A stretch of DNA of 64,000 bases from Oceanisphaera sp. IT1-181 (GTDB lineage Bacteria > Pseudomonadota > Gammaproteobacteria > Enterobacterales > Aeromonadaceae). A program made the position numbers and the translations under genes. The stretch is taken from the NCBI RefSeq assembly GCF_033807535.1, contig NZ_CP136856.1:987001-1051000 (forward strand), written 5' to 3'. This document shows positions 8,618 through 17,871 of the stretch, in pieces (position 1 is the first letter of the stretch; the number at the start of each line of letters is the position of its first letter). The notes below the pieces were generated by a model, which was not told the origin of the DNA, did no database searches, and worked only from the letters and a program-made list of their open reading frames with translations.

Positions 8618-8802
8618 AACACTTGAAGTGGGGGAAGGATGAACATGATGCTAGTACATTAGCGCCAAAATCCAAGACGTGCAGGGCAAAGGCTGCGCTG
8701 AACGCCCAGCGCCAAGTTAAATAAAGGTCCGTGTTTATTTTTCGCCGTCATCCTGACGCGCGTCAGGATCTCGGTTTTTAACGTGCAGAGTAAAGGTTAA
8801 GA
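8618..8802. other. Intergenic spacer upstream of the EamA gene
   Basis: No coding potential is seen. A short palindromic phrase CCTGACGCGCGTCAGG lies near 8752-8767 and could form a hairpin. Confidence 0.4.
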
Positions 8803-8878
8803 GTGAAGGAAAAGCACTGAATTTACCGGTTCGGTGTTGTCCGTCCTCTTCACTCTTTACCCCTCACCCCTCACGCTA
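8803..8878. repeat. Two inverted tracts of degenerate heptamers
   Basis: From about 8846 the plus strand reads in 7-nt steps CACTCTT, TACCCCT, CACCCCT, CACGCTA. The stretch at about 8805-8830 (GAGTAAA, GGTTAAG, AGTGAAG) is the same kind of unit on the opposite strand, so the two tracts can fold back on each other around a 30-nt loop. The right tract runs into the last codons of rbsR. Confidence 0.5.
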
Positions 8879-9875
8879 ATACAGCTTGACTGCTGTCTCT
8901 GATCACTAGCTCGGGGGTGAGGGTGAGTACCCGCCTTGGGCTGGTTGGGTTTTTAATGCGGGTGAGCAGGGTGTCTACAGCCAAGGCGCCCATGCCGGCT
9001 TTGGGTTGCTCGACGCTAGTCAGCGCTGGCACTAGATAATGCGCCAGTTCGATGTTGTCGTAACCGACAATTGACATCTGCTCAGGCACCGTCACTTTCG
9101 CATCAGCCAAGGCGCGCAACGCCCCCATGGCCATCATATCGTTGGCAATAAATACTGCCGTTGGCCGCTCGGGCAACGCCAGCAAGGCGTTCATGGCGCT
9201 GTTGCCACCGGCCAGCTCAAAATCACCTTCACTGATCCACTCATTGCGCACCGTTAACCCAGCTTGGTTCATAGCAGTTTTAAAGCCTGCCAGTCGCTCG
9301 TCTGCCGCTCGTGTGCCCAGCGGGCCGGTAATGCAGCCAATATGACGATGCCCAAGGCTAATTAAATGCTCGGTGGCCAGTTGACCGCCAAGTTGCCCGC
9401 CATCCTGAATAATATCGGCAACGATATCTTGTGGCCCCCAGTCGGCCAGCACCAGTGGGATATTGGGGTAGCGCTCAAAAATACCGGCACCCAGCTCCAG
9501 CTGGGTGCACATTAAAATAATACCGTCGACGCGCTTTTGCAGCAGCATTTCCATGTTGCTGTTTAACCGCGCCTTATCGTCTAGGGTATTGCACAAGGCA
9601 AGGCTGTAACCCAGCTCGAAACAGCGTTGTTCTACCCCTTGTACCACTTCGGCAAAAAAGGGGTTGGCGCTACTGGTGACCAGCATGCCTAAGGTGCGGG
9701 TTTCGTTGACTTTTAGGCTGCGCGCTAACGCTGAGGGCGCGTAATGTAGATCTTTGATGACCCGCTCCACCCGCAGGGTGATCTCTGGGCTCACAAAGCG
9801 GGTTTTATTTAGCACATGGCTGACCGTTGAGGTAGATACCTGAGCCTCACGGGCGACATCTTTAATTGTGGCCAA
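8871..9875 (-). CDS. rbsR: Ribose operon repressor, LacI family
   Basis: A 334-residue LacI/GalR regulator. The N-terminal helix-turn-helix starts MATIKDVAREAQVSTSTVSHVLN, followed by a hinge helix (YAPSALARSLK) and a periplasmic-binding-protein-like ligand domain. It is the last gene of the rbs operon, 18 nt after rbsK, matching the E. coli order rbsDACBK-R. D-ribose binding should release it from the operator found upstream of rbsD. Confidence 0.9.
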   Translation of the reverse strand: MATIKDVAREAQVSTSTVSHVLNKTRFVSPEITLRVERVIKDLHYAPSALARSLKVNETRTLGMLVTSSANPFFAEVVQGVEQRCFELGYSLALCNTLDDKARLNSNMEMLLQKRVDGIILMCTQLELGAGIFERYPNIPLVLADWGPQDIVADIIQDGGQLGGQLATEHLISLGHRHIGCITGPLGTRAADERLAGFKTAMNQAGLTVRNEWISEGDFELAGGNSAMNALLALPERPTAVFIANDMMAMGALRALADAKVTVPEQMSIVGYDNIELAHYLVPALTSVEQPKAGMGALAVDTLLTRIKNPTSPRRVLTLTPELVIRDSSQAVLA

Positions 9876-9893
9876 TTAATAGAGCTCCGGCAT

Positions 9894-10808
9894 TTAGTTA
9901 GCGTCCAGCAGGGCCTGAATCTCGGCCAGATATGGAATCGAGGTTTGGGCGCCATGGCGGGTTACCGACAAGGCCGCCGCGGCTTGCGCAAATCGTACCG
10001 CCGTCATTAATGGCTGACCTTGTTGCAGGGCCGCCAGCAGGGCACCGTTAAAGGTATCGCCCGCCGCAGTGGTATCAACGGCGTTCACCTTGAAGCCCGG
10101 TATTAACTGGCCAGCCTGACCACGCACGCTCAGCCAGACGCCTCTTGCCCCCAGCGTAATAATAACGGTGGCGATGCCCTTGGCGTGCAGTGCGGCTGCC
10201 GCCTGTGCCGCGCCAGCGTCATCATTCACCGCCAGGCCAGTTAGCCGCTCGGCTTCGGTTTCGTTCGGGGTAATCATATCCACCAACGACAGCAAGGCAT
10301 CGGGCAGGGCTTGTGCCGGTGCCGGGTTGAGCACCACAGTTGCGCCCTGAGCCTTGGCCTGAGCGGCGGCGGCGATATTGGTATCGAGCGGGATTTCCAG
10401 CTGCAGCAACAGCTGCTCGCAGGCGAGACCGGCATGATGGCGTTGCAACTGCTCGGGGGTTAACCGGCCGTTGGCGCCAGCGGCCAGAGAGATGGTATTT
10501 TCACCCTCGGCATTCACCTGAATAAGGGCCACGCCGGTATTCACACCGCTTATCGATTCTATGGCCTCGGTATTTATGCCGTCGGCGGCAAAGCCCTCGA
10601 CTAGGCTTTTGGCCAGGGAATCGTCACCCACGCAGGCAATAAAGCGGGTGTGGGCACCGGCGCGCACTGCCGCTACCGCCTGATTGGCACCCTTGCCGCC
10701 GGGCACAATTTGATAATCACTGCCGGTCAGGGTTTCGCCCGGGCGCGGAAACTGCGCCAAGCTAATAACGTGATCGATATTAATACTGCCAACTACGGTT
10801 AATGTCAT
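9894..10808 (-). CDS. rbsK: Ribokinase
   Basis: A 304-residue PfkB-family sugar kinase. The N-terminal motif is VVGSINIDHV, GGKGANQAVAA lies near residue 42, and the catalytic C-terminal motif is DTTAAGDTFNGAL, with Asp as base and the GAGD-type anion hole. It phosphorylates D-ribose to ribose-5-phosphate. It lies between rbsB and rbsR. Confidence 0.95.
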   Translation of the reverse strand: MTLTVVGSINIDHVISLAQFPRPGETLTGSDYQIVPGGKGANQAVAAVRAGAHTRFIACVGDDSLAKSLVEGFAADGINTEAIESISGVNTGVALIQVNAEGENTISLAAGANGRLTPEQLQRHHAGLACEQLLLQLEIPLDTNIAAAAQAKAQGATVVLNPAPAQALPDALLSLVDMITPNETEAERLTGLAVNDDAGAAQAAAALHAKGIATVIITLGARGVWLSVRGQAGQLIPGFKVNAVDTTAAGDTFNGALLAALQQGQPLMTAVRFAQAAAALSVTRHGAQTSIPYLAEIQALLDAN

Positions 10809-10818
10809 GGTGTAGGCC

Positions 10819-11700
10819 TTACTTGCTGATCACTTGCAGTGGCACGGGAATATGCTGTTCGACAGTTTCGCCTTTGAGGATCCGGTCGGCGGTTGCTACT
10901 GCGATGGCACCAATTTGGTTGGGCTGCTGGGCAATGGTGGCCGACAAGCGTCCGCCCTGTACTGCCTTGATGCCGTCTTCGGTGCCGTCAAAGCCAACAA
11001 TCAGCACGTCTTTTCTATTGGCAGCCTGCAGGGCACGTAAGGCACCCAGTGCCATTTCGTCGTTTTGGGCAAATACCGCCTGTACGCCCGGGTTACCGGC
11101 CAGCAGGTTTTCCATTACATTCAGGCCTTTGGTGCGGTCAAAATCCGCCGGCTGGCTGGCCAGCAGTTCAAAGTTGTGCTTGGCAATTGCCTGTTTAAAG
11201 CCTTCGCCGCGCTCGCGGGCCGCACTGGTGCCGGCAATACCTTCGAGCTGGATCACCTTGGCATTGGCACCCACTTGCTCGGCAATAAAATCACCGGCCA
11301 TCAGACCACCGGCCACGTTGTCGGAGGCAATGTGGGACGTCACATCACCACGGCTGGCGGCACGGTCTAGGGTGAGTACTGGCAGCTTGGCGCGGTTGGC
11401 CAGACGAATGGCATTGGCGACGGCATCCGAGTCGGTGGGGTTGATCAGCAATACCTTGGCACCGCGCACGCTTAAGTCTTCGACGTTCGACAGCTCTTTG
11501 GAGGGATCATTTTGTGAGTCCAGCACGATCAGGTTGTAACCAAGCTCGGCCGCTTTTTGTTCGGCCCCTTCTTTCATGGAGACAAAGAACGGATTGTTCA
11601 GGGTAGAAATAACCAGCGCCAGAGTATCCTTGGCATAAACGCCGCTACTCATAGTGGCACCGAGCAGAGCAACAGAAAGCAGGGTGGTCATTTTTTTCAT
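10819..11700 (-). CDS. rbsB: Ribose ABC transporter periplasmic binding protein
   Basis: A 293-residue protein with a signal peptide (MKKMTTLLSVALLGATMSSGVYA), then DTLALVISTLNNPFFVSMKEGAEQ, the start of a type I periplasmic sugar-binding fold, and the QNDEMALGALRAL and VGFDGTEDG motifs of ribose-binding proteins. It delivers D-ribose to RbsC/RbsA. A 44-nt gap separates it from rbsC. Confidence 0.95.
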   Translation of the reverse strand: MKKMTTLLSVALLGATMSSGVYAKDTLALVISTLNNPFFVSMKEGAEQKAAELGYNLIVLDSQNDPSKELSNVEDLSVRGAKVLLINPTDSDAVANAIRLANRAKLPVLTLDRAASRGDVTSHIASDNVAGGLMAGDFIAEQVGANAKVIQLEGIAGTSAARERGEGFKQAIAKHNFELLASQPADFDRTKGLNVMENLLAGNPGVQAVFAQNDEMALGALRALQAANRKDVLIVGFDGTEDGIKAVQGGRLSATIAQQPNQIGAIAVATADRILKGETVEQHIPVPLQVISK

Positions 11701-11744
11701 GATGCGAATTCCTTAATGATAACGGCCTGAAGTCAGCCTGAGTG

Positions 11745-12707
11745 TTACTTGTGTTTGTTGTCGACCAGCACGGCCAGCAAAATAACGGTCGCCTTGGCAA
11801 TCATCTGGTAATAAGACGACACGTCCAGCAGGTTAAGAGCATTATTCAAAAAACCGATAATCAAGGCGCCAATCAAGGTTCCCATAATGGCCCCTTTACC
11901 ACCGGCTAGGCTGGTGCCGCCTAATACCACGGCGGCAATGGCGTCCAGCTCATAGGTAGTGCCCGCGGTGGGTTGGGCCGAAGACAAGCGGCTGGTCACG
12001 ATAATGGCGGCCAGTGCCGAGAGCATGCCACAAATGGCATACACGCCCATTTTTACCCGGGCTACGTTAATACCCGACAAGCGAGCGGCAGCTTCGTTGC
12101 CCCCTACCGCATAAATATAGCGGCCAAACCGGGTATGGTTAAGCAGATACCAGGCACCCAGAAAGGTCATGGCCATTAACCACACCGGCACCGGTATGCC
12201 AAACACATAGCCGGTACCAAACCAGGCAAAAATATCACCGGCATCGGTAAAGCCGGTAGAAATGGGCCGGCCTTCGGTATACACCATGGTGACACCGCGC
12301 AGCAGCGTCATGGTCACCAGAGTGGCAATAAACGCCTGTACCCGGCCTTTGGCCACTATCAGGCCACTGAAACCGCCTAGGGCAAAACCCGCCAGCAATA
12401 CCACCGGCAGGGTGATGAAAATAGACAGCTCCATCGACACCATGCTGGCGGCAAAGGCGCCGCACAGGGCCAATACCGACCCCACACTCAAGTCGATGCC
12501 GGCGGTCAGGATCACCAGGGTCATGCCCACGGCAATAATGGCGTTAACCGAGGTCTGGCGCAAAATATTGAGCAGGTTGTCCACGGTAAAAAAGTTAGGG
12601 TTCAGGGCCGACACCACGGCAATCAGCACCAGCAGGGCAATCAGCGATTTTTGGGCAATCAGCCACTCTTTGCTGAACCAGTGGCGGTTATTGGTGGTAG
12701 TCATCAT
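11745..12707 (-). CDS. rbsC: Ribose ABC transporter permease
   Basis: A 320-residue permease with eight to ten helices. It contains AGIDLSVGSVLAL and the EAA-like loop GGNEAAARLSGINV, characteristic of BPD-transp-2 sugar permeases. It starts at ATG 12707, overlapping the rbsA stop by 4 nt (ATGA), so the two are translationally coupled. Confidence 0.95.
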   Translation of the reverse strand: MMTTTNNRHWFSKEWLIAQKSLIALLVLIAVVSALNPNFFTVDNLLNILRQTSVNAIIAVGMTLVILTAGIDLSVGSVLALCGAFAASMVSMELSIFITLPVVLLAGFALGGFSGLIVAKGRVQAFIATLVTMTLLRGVTMVYTEGRPISTGFTDAGDIFAWFGTGYVFGIPVPVWLMAMTFLGAWYLLNHTRFGRYIYAVGGNEAAARLSGINVARVKMGVYAICGMLSALAAIIVTSRLSSAQPTAGTTYELDAIAAVVLGGTSLAGGKGAIMGTLIGALIIGFLNNALNLLDVSSYYQMIAKATVILLAVLVDNKHK

Positions 12708-14254
12708 GCTTGTTCCTTTTGGTGGGTTTTACCGACGGCCGCGGCCAGCAGTTGTTCTTGGGTTGCGGTGACGGCGTTAAATTCACCATTAATACGCCCT
12801 TCGTGCATCACCATAATTCGATCACTCATGCCCAATACTTCTGGCATATCGGATGACACTAAAATAATGGCCATGCCTTCTTCTTTAAAACGGTTGATCA
12901 GCTGATAAATTTCTTTTTTAGCGCCCACATCCACACCGCGGGTGGGTTCGTCCAAGATCAGTACCTTGGGTCGGGTCATCAGCCCCTTGGCAATGGCCAC
13001 TTTTTGCTGGTTGCCACCGGACAAGTTACCGATCAGCTGCTCGCGACCGGGCGTACGGATCTTGAACAGGTTAATAAAGTCGTCCACCGCACTGCGTTCG
13101 GCATCGTGATCCAGCTGGGGGCCTCGGCTGTACTCGGCCAACGCCGACAGGCTCATGTTAATTTTGACCGATAACCCCAAGATCAAGCCATCGCCTTTAC
13201 GGTCTTCCGAAATATAGGCAATACCGGCAGCCAGGCCTTGTTGGGGATGATTGGCGGCATAAGGTTTGCCCGACAACCACACTTGGCCTTGGGTACGACG
13301 CTCAGCGCCATAGAGTGCTTTAACTAGCTCGGTACGCCCCGCGCCCATCAGGCCGGAAAATCCGAGTATCTCACCCTGATGCAAACTAAAGCTCACATCA
13401 CTAATGCCCGGCGCACTTAAATTCTCGACCTTAAGTACTTCCGGACCCTGAGGCACTGTAATTCTCGGATATTGCTCGTCTAATTTGCGCCCGACCATCA
13501 GTTCAATAAGCCGTTCTTCATCAATATCGCTCACCGCGGCTTCGGCAATCCATTTGCCATCGCGTAATACGGTCACGCGGTCGCAAATATCGAAAATTTC
13601 CTGCAATCGGTGAGAGATATACACAATAGCGCAACCGTCGGCCCGCAGCTCTTCAATCACGCGGAACAAGGCTTTGGTTTCGGTGTCGGTCAGGGCATCG
13701 GTCGGTTCATCCATCACGATAACATCGGCCTTGAACGACAACGCCTTGGCAATTTCCACCATTTGCTGGGCACCAATGCTCAAATCGCCCAACCGGGTGC
13801 TGGGAGACTGGCGAATCTGCAAACGGTCGAGCAATACCTGAGCATCGGCATACAGCCGAGTCCAGTTGATTTTGCCAAACGCATTCACCGGCTCTCGGCC
13901 GAGAAAAATATTTTCGGCTATGGTCAGCTCATCCAGCAGGTTCAGCTCTTGATGAATAATGCCAATGCCTTCCTGTTGCGAGTCACGGGGGCCTTTAAAA
14001 CGACAAGGCTGGCCACGATAGACAATGCTGCCCGCGTCCGGCTGATAAATACCGGTGAGCACCTTCATCATGGTGGACTTGCCGGCGCCATTTTCGCCCA
14101 TCAAGGCCATCACCTGGCCGGGATAAACATTCAGCCCAGCCTGATCAAGGGCTTTTACGCCCGGAAACGCCTTGTCGATGCCAGTTAACGATAATATGGG
14201 AGTATTGTCGTGGGGCACAGTTTGAGACAGTGCTGATATTATTTTGTTGGCCAT
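12704..14254 (-). CDS. rbsA: Ribose ABC transporter ATPase (two ABC domains)
   Basis: About 516 residues with tandem nucleotide-binding domains. The first has Walker A GENGAGKST and signature LSIGAQQ. The second has a degenerate Walker A (GLMGAGRTE), signature LSGGNQQ and Walker B VLILDEP. This asymmetry is normal for sugar ABC ATPases of the RbsA/MglA group. I start at ATG 14254, since GAGGT precedes it and overlaps the rbsD stop; a GTG at 14260 is the alternative. Confidence 0.95.
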   Translation of the reverse strand: MANKIISALSQTVPHDNTPILSLTGIDKAFPGVKALDQAGLNVYPGQVMALMGENGAGKSTMMKVLTGIYQPDAGSIVYRGQPCRFKGPRDSQQEGIGIIHQELNLLDELTIAENIFLGREPVNAFGKINWTRLYADAQVLLDRLQIRQSPSTRLGDLSIGAQQMVEIAKALSFKADVIVMDEPTDALTDTETKALFRVIEELRADGCAIVYISHRLQEIFDICDRVTVLRDGKWIAEAAVSDIDEERLIELMVGRKLDEQYPRITVPQGPEVLKVENLSAPGISDVSFSLHQGEILGFSGLMGAGRTELVKALYGAERRTQGQVWLSGKPYAANHPQQGLAAGIAYISEDRKGDGLILGLSVKINMSLSALAEYSRGPQLDHDAERSAVDDFINLFKIRTPGREQLIGNLSGGNQQKVAIAKGLMTRPKVLILDEPTRGVDVGAKKEIYQLINRFKEEGMAIILVSSDMPEVLGMSDRIMVMHEGRINGEFNAVTATQEQLLAAAVGKTHQKEQA

Positions 14255-14261
14255 AACCACC

Positions 14262-14681
14262 TCAAAAAGGCACGCCGCAGCGCAATATCAGGTTGGCGTA
14301 AGGCGTACATTCACCGGTGCGCACTACGGCCTTGGCCCGAGTGGTATCTTGTTTGAACTGCTCATGGCTAATGTAGCTCACTGCTATCTCTTTGCCCTGA
14401 GCAATGGCTGCCTCGGCAATGCGAGCCAGCAGCTGCTGATGCAGCTTGGGGCTGACGGTGATGATTTCTTGTGCCAATACCACAGATTCCAGCTGTAACT
14501 CGGTTAACAGCGCCGCCAACACGGCCTCTACGCTGGGTAAACCTGGGCTCACGGCCAAGTCGATACACTCAGGGCCGGCGGGAATGGGCAATCCTGCATC
14601 GGCCAGTACGATTTGGTCAGTATGGCCGACGCTGGCCACTAACGCTGATAAATGCCGATTCAGTAAGCTGGTTTTTTTCAC
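14262..14681 (-). CDS. rbsD: D-ribose pyranase
   Basis: About 139 residues from GTG 14681. It opens VKKTSLLNRHLSALVASVGHTD and has the family motifs DAGLPIPAG, HEQFKQDT and RTGECTPYANLIL, matching E. coli RbsD in length and ends. It interconverts pyranose and furanose forms of ribose so that RbsK receives its substrate. The open frame continues 63 codons upstream through the operator region, but AAGG lies 8 nt before this GTG and the family starts here. First gene of the operon. Confidence 0.93.
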   Translation of the reverse strand: MKKTSLLNRHLSALVASVGHTDQIVLADAGLPIPAGPECIDLAVSPGLPSVEAVLAALLTELQLESVVLAQEIITVSPKLHQQLLARIAEAAIAQGKEIAVSYISHEQFKQDTTRAKAVVRTGECTPYANLILRCGVPF

Positions 14682-14735
14682 AAAATTTGCCTTTTTGGGC
14701 CCGCTCACCGTTTTGAGTATGCTCAAAGCTAGCGA

Positions 14736-14773
14736 GCGAAACGGTTGCGCAATCGATTCGATGGCGGATTGTA
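14736..14773 (-). promoter_or_regulatory. Candidate RbsR operator and -10 element of the rbs operon
   Basis: GCGAAACGGTTGCGC (14736-14750) is a near-perfect palindrome of the LacI/RbsR type, with 14 of 15 positions symmetric apart from one mismatched pair and the centre. On the minus strand TACAAT (14773-14768) could be a -10 box that would place the transcript start around 14761, just before the operator. This is the expected layout for steric repression. No convincing -35 box was found. Confidence 0.6.
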
Positions 14774-14889
14774 GACAAAAAAACCATTTTTTGTATATTT
14801 GTAATGATAAAAATGAGAGCTGGATCAAAAAAGCCAGACGAACAGTTGGTATATGTAAAAAAATGAGCATAAGCCAAAGCTAGCAGCAC

Positions 14890-14917
14890 AGAGTCAGGGT
14901 TAGAGTAAAGGGAAGAT
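14890..14917. repeat. Degenerate heptamer tract
   Basis: Four consecutive 7-nt units (AGAGTCA, GGGTTAG, AGTAAAG, GGAAGAT) resemble the minus-strand form of the heptamers at 8803-8878. They lie in the spacer between the divergent rbs operon and miaE. Confidence 0.4.
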
Positions 14918-14999
14918 GAACAGCAAGAGAAGCCAGCGCGACTTAATGTTAAAATAGCGCATTATATTTATTCTGCCATTTGGCTCAGTACAGGTACTT

Positions 15000-15797
15000 A
15001 TGTTGTACATCCCTTCCCTAGACTCTGAATTTGCTGCCTTGCTGGCGCCGATACACGCTTTTTTACGCTGCGAAACGCCAGATGCTTGGCTCGAACAAGC
15101 AAAGCTGCCCGAAAACTTAAGCCTCATTTTACGGGACCATTTACTCTGTGAGTTAAAAGCCGCTCAAAGTGCCATGTTTTTACTAAAGCGTTATGCGTTA
15201 ACAGAGCAGGGCGTTAAAGACATTTCAAAGATGATTGAACCTTATGAACAGTTCGCTTATACCCGAGTAGGGAGTTTAGAAAGCCTCAAAGGTATGAATG
15301 TCTTATCTAAGACCATTGAGGCTCGTCCTGACTGTGCTTATGGGCAAGATATGATTGATAAAATGGTGCTGTTGATCAGAGAAGAGTTACACCACTTTTA
15401 CCAAGTGTTAGAAATTATTGAAGAAAACCAAATCAAGTATGATCCCATACCTGCTTCACGCTATGCCAAGATGATGCTAAAAAAAGTCCGTACCTTTGAG
15501 CCAGAAGCGCTGGTAGATAAGCTGATTGTTTGTGCCTTTATTGAAGCGCGTTCTTGTGAACGGTTCGCCAAGCTTGCCCCACATCTCCCGCCTAAAATCG
15601 GCAAATTCTATGTGTCACTACTGCGTTCCGAAGCTCGTCATTATCAAGATTATTTGGCGTTGGCTGAACAGATAACTGGCGAAGATATATCCGATAGAGT
15701 GGCGCTTTTTCGAGAAGTTGAAGCAGAGCTTATCCAAGCACCGGATGCGGATTTTAAGTTTCACAGCGGTTGCCCTAGGCCCTTCGGGCAGCAATAA
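15000..15797 (+). CDS. miaE: tRNA-(ms2io6A)-hydroxylase
   Basis: A 265-residue ferritin-like non-haem diiron monooxygenase. It has the LILRDHLLCELKAA helix, REELHHFYQVLE (the EExxH iron-binding motif) and a second iron-binding cluster IEARSCERF / LRSEARHYQDYL (E-x6-E and ExxH). It hydroxylates the isopentenyl group of ms2i6A37 in tRNA. Length and motif spacing are those of MiaE. It is a single gene. Confidence 0.95.
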   Translation: MLYIPSLDSEFAALLAPIHAFLRCETPDAWLEQAKLPENLSLILRDHLLCELKAAQSAMFLLKRYALTEQGVKDISKMIEPYEQFAYTRVGSLESLKGMNVLSKTIEARPDCAYGQDMIDKMVLLIREELHHFYQVLEIIEENQIKYDPIPASRYAKMMLKKVRTFEPEALVDKLIVCAFIEARSCERFAKLAPHLPPKIGKFYVSLLRSEARHYQDYLALAEQITGEDISDRVALFREVEAELIQAPDADFKFHSGCPRPFGQQ

Positions 15798-15803
15798 AGG
15801 GGG

Positions 15804-15830
15804 CGGAGTCATTTTAACTTAATGACTCCG
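15804..15830. repeat. Perfect inverted repeat after miaE
   Basis: CGGAGTCATT and AATGACTCCG form a 10-bp stem with a 7-nt loop. It has no T run on the plus strand. It may be a terminator aided by other factors, or part of an intergenic repeat. Confidence 0.5.
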
Positions 15831-15927
15831 ACGGAACCCTGACGCTCGCCAGAGTGACGGCTTAAAACATAGCAGTACGCTTTAAGCCGTACGCGGTACG
15901 TCAAAGAAGAAGGGTATTTGTCTTTAA

Positions 15928-15955
15928 CGTATGGCGTACAGCGTAAGACGTATAG
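15928..15955. repeat. Degenerate heptamer tract CGTANNN
   Basis: Four consecutive units CGTATGG, CGTACAG, CGTAAGA, CGTATAG lie immediately before the sapF stop on the convergent side. They are of the same style as other 7-nt tracts in this window but use a different core. Confidence 0.55.
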
Positions 15956-15961
15956 CTGGTT

Positions 15962-16852
15962 TCACTTCTCTTTTGGCCGCCAGCGATATTCATTGTGGTA
16001 ATTTTGTAACAGACGTAAGCCTTGCTCGCTTTGCGGATTGCTCAATACCTTTTTCGTGGGGCCTGCTTCTACTACGTGGCCGTCATGCAATAAAATCAGG
16101 TGGTCGCTGATGTGGCGTACCACGCCTAAGTCGTTGGCGACCAGTACGTAAGATAAGCCTAAGCGTGTTTGCAAGCTGAGTAACAAATTGATGATTTGTG
16201 AGCGTACCGAGATATCCAAATTAGAAATGGCTTCATCGGCCACGATAATATTGGGCGATAAAATCAGCGCGCGCGCCAAGGCGACCCGCTGTTTTTGGCC
16301 AGTGGAGATCATTTGCGGGTAAAAATGATAATGATCCGGCAATAAACCCACCATACGTAAAGTGTCTAATACCAACTCATGACGTTGCGCCGCATCTAAA
16401 TTGGTATTGAGGCTAAGCGGCATCTCCAGGATCTTACCGATATTACTGCGTGGGTTAAGCGAGGTATTGGGGTCTTGAAATATCATGCGCAGTAGCTGGC
16501 AGCGCTTTTTATCATCACCGGGTTCAATCTTCTCACCATCAATATAAATATTGCCTTGGGTGGGCGGCATCACGCCCGCCAGCACCTTGGCCAGCGTACT
16601 TTTACCTGAGCCGGAATCTCCCATAATGGCCAAGGTTTGGCCGCGGTCTAAGGTAAACGACAAGGGATGAAAGGCGGTTTTTCTGACTTTGCGAAAAAAA
16701 CGACTATGAGTGACAAAACTACGGCTAAGGTTATCCACCTTAAGTAAGGGCACTTGGCTGCCGGTGGTGGGTTTGGGCTGCACTTGATCCATCCAGTTTT
16801 GGCTGATGGGCGCGCGTTCCAGCGGGCTTAGACGATCGACATTTTGGCTCAT
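15962..16852 (-). CDS. sapF: Peptide ABC transporter ATPase SapF
   Basis: A 296-residue ABC ATPase of the Opp/Dpp type. It has Walker A MGDSGSGKSTLAK, an ISTGQKQRV-type signature, Walker B IIVADEA and a switch region without the usual final His context. SapF pairs with SapD to power SapBC. The overlap with sapD is 4 nt (ATGA). Sap systems are linked to antimicrobial peptide resistance in Salmonella and Haemophilus and to putrescine export in E. coli; which applies here is not visible. Confidence 0.9.
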   Translation of the reverse strand: MSQNVDRLSPLERAPISQNWMDQVQPKPTTGSQVPLLKVDNLSRSFVTHSRFFRKVRKTAFHPLSFTLDRGQTLAIMGDSGSGKSTLAKVLAGVMPPTQGNIYIDGEKIEPGDDKKRCQLLRMIFQDPNTSLNPRSNIGKILEMPLSLNTNLDAAQRHELVLDTLRMVGLLPDHYHFYPQMISTGQKQRVALARALILSPNIIVADEAISNLDISVRSQIINLLLSLQTRLGLSYVLVANDLGVVRHISDHLILLHDGHVVEAGPTKKVLSNPQSEQGLRLLQNYHNEYRWRPKEK

Positions 16853-17871
16853 TTAGACTTAGGCTCCGGCATATTTAGCGGAAAGTGGCAGTAATAACTT
16901 TGCCCTTTGTACTTAGCCAAGGGCGGCGTTTGCACGCATTTTTTTTGCGCGTTGGGGCAACGAGGGCCCAGTCGACAACCAATGGGTAAGCTTTGCAGCG
17001 GCGGTATGGCACCCGGCAAGGTATTTAACCGAGACTTATGGGGCAAACTGCCGTCTAAATCCGGCATCATATGTAATAAAGCGGCCGTGTAAGGGTGGTG
17101 GGGCTGGGTGAGTATTTGCTCACGACTGCCAGACTCCACCGCTTGGCCGCAATACATAACGGTAATGTTGTTGGTTAACTGAGCAAAGGTGGTGAGATCG
17201 TTACTGATCAATAAAATCGTGGTGCCCGACAGCTTATTCACTCGCTCTAACAACCGTAAAATCTGCGCCTGATTGGATGCCTCTAGGGCGTTAGTCGGTT
17301 CATCTGCCACTAATAATTTGGGTTGATTGGCGATGGCCATGGCAATCATGACTTTTTGGCATTCCCCTTCTGAAAGCTCAAAAGGATAGGCGTTGATCAC
17401 CGCTCTTGAGTCGCGAATGCCCACTCGGTGCAGCAGTGACAAGGCCTCTTTATGGCGCCAATTCCAATGTTTCCAGTGCCAGCGCTGCCACCAAAGACGG
17501 CCTTTCCCCGCTTTGCGGGCGGGCATGGCTTCTTTTAGCTGAGCGCCCACTTTTTCTGACGGATCTAAACAACTGGATGGCTCTTGAAACACCATGGCGA
17601 TATCGCGGCCCATGATGCGTCGGCGCTCGGCCGGCGACAGGCTTAATAAGTCGATATTATCAAAGTGCATGCGGTCGGCTGTAACATGCCAAGTATCTTT
17701 GGCGATACCGACTATGGTTTCTGCCACCAAGCTTTTACCCGAGCCTGACTCACCGACCAGCCCACGTATTTCTCCCTCGGTCAGCGTTAAATTAAATTTA
17801 TCCACCGCCTTTACCCAGCCTTGAGGGGTTTCAATTTCGATGGTGAGATTTCGAATATCAAGCAGCGGCAT
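16849..17871 (-). CDS. sapD: Peptide ABC transporter ATPase SapD
   Basis: A 340-residue Opp-type ATPase with Walker A GESGSGKSLVAE, Walker B LLVADEPTNALE and the C-terminal oligopeptide-transporter domain that contains the Cys cluster (RLGPRCPNAQKKC...YYCHFPL). The start ATG overlaps the sapC stop. In E. coli SapD also supports Trk potassium uptake. Confidence 0.92.
   Translation of the reverse strand: MPLLDIRNLTIEIETPQGWVKAVDKFNLTLTEGEIRGLVGESGSGKSLVAETIVGIAKDTWHVTADRMHFDNIDLLSLSPAERRRIMGRDIAMVFQEPSSCLDPSEKVGAQLKEAMPARKAGKGRLWWQRWHWKHWNWRHKEALSLLHRVGIRDSRAVINAYPFELSEGECQKVMIAMAIANQPKLLVADEPTNALEASNQAQILRLLERVNKLSGTTILLISNDLTTFAQLTNNITVMYCGQAVESGSREQILTQPHHPYTAALLHMMPDLDGSLPHKSRLNTLPGAIPPLQSLPIGCRLGPRCPNAQKKCVQTPPLAKYKGQSYYCHFPLNMPEPKSK

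Noticed and set aside
10802..11539. 245-codon plus-strand frame opposite rbsB
   Set aside because: Serine/alanine-rich shadow of a typical periplasmic-binding-protein gene.
13610..14188. 192-codon plus-strand frame opposite rbsA
   Set aside because: Overlaps the complete Walker A region of rbsA in reverse; high-GC shadow, no independent start signal.
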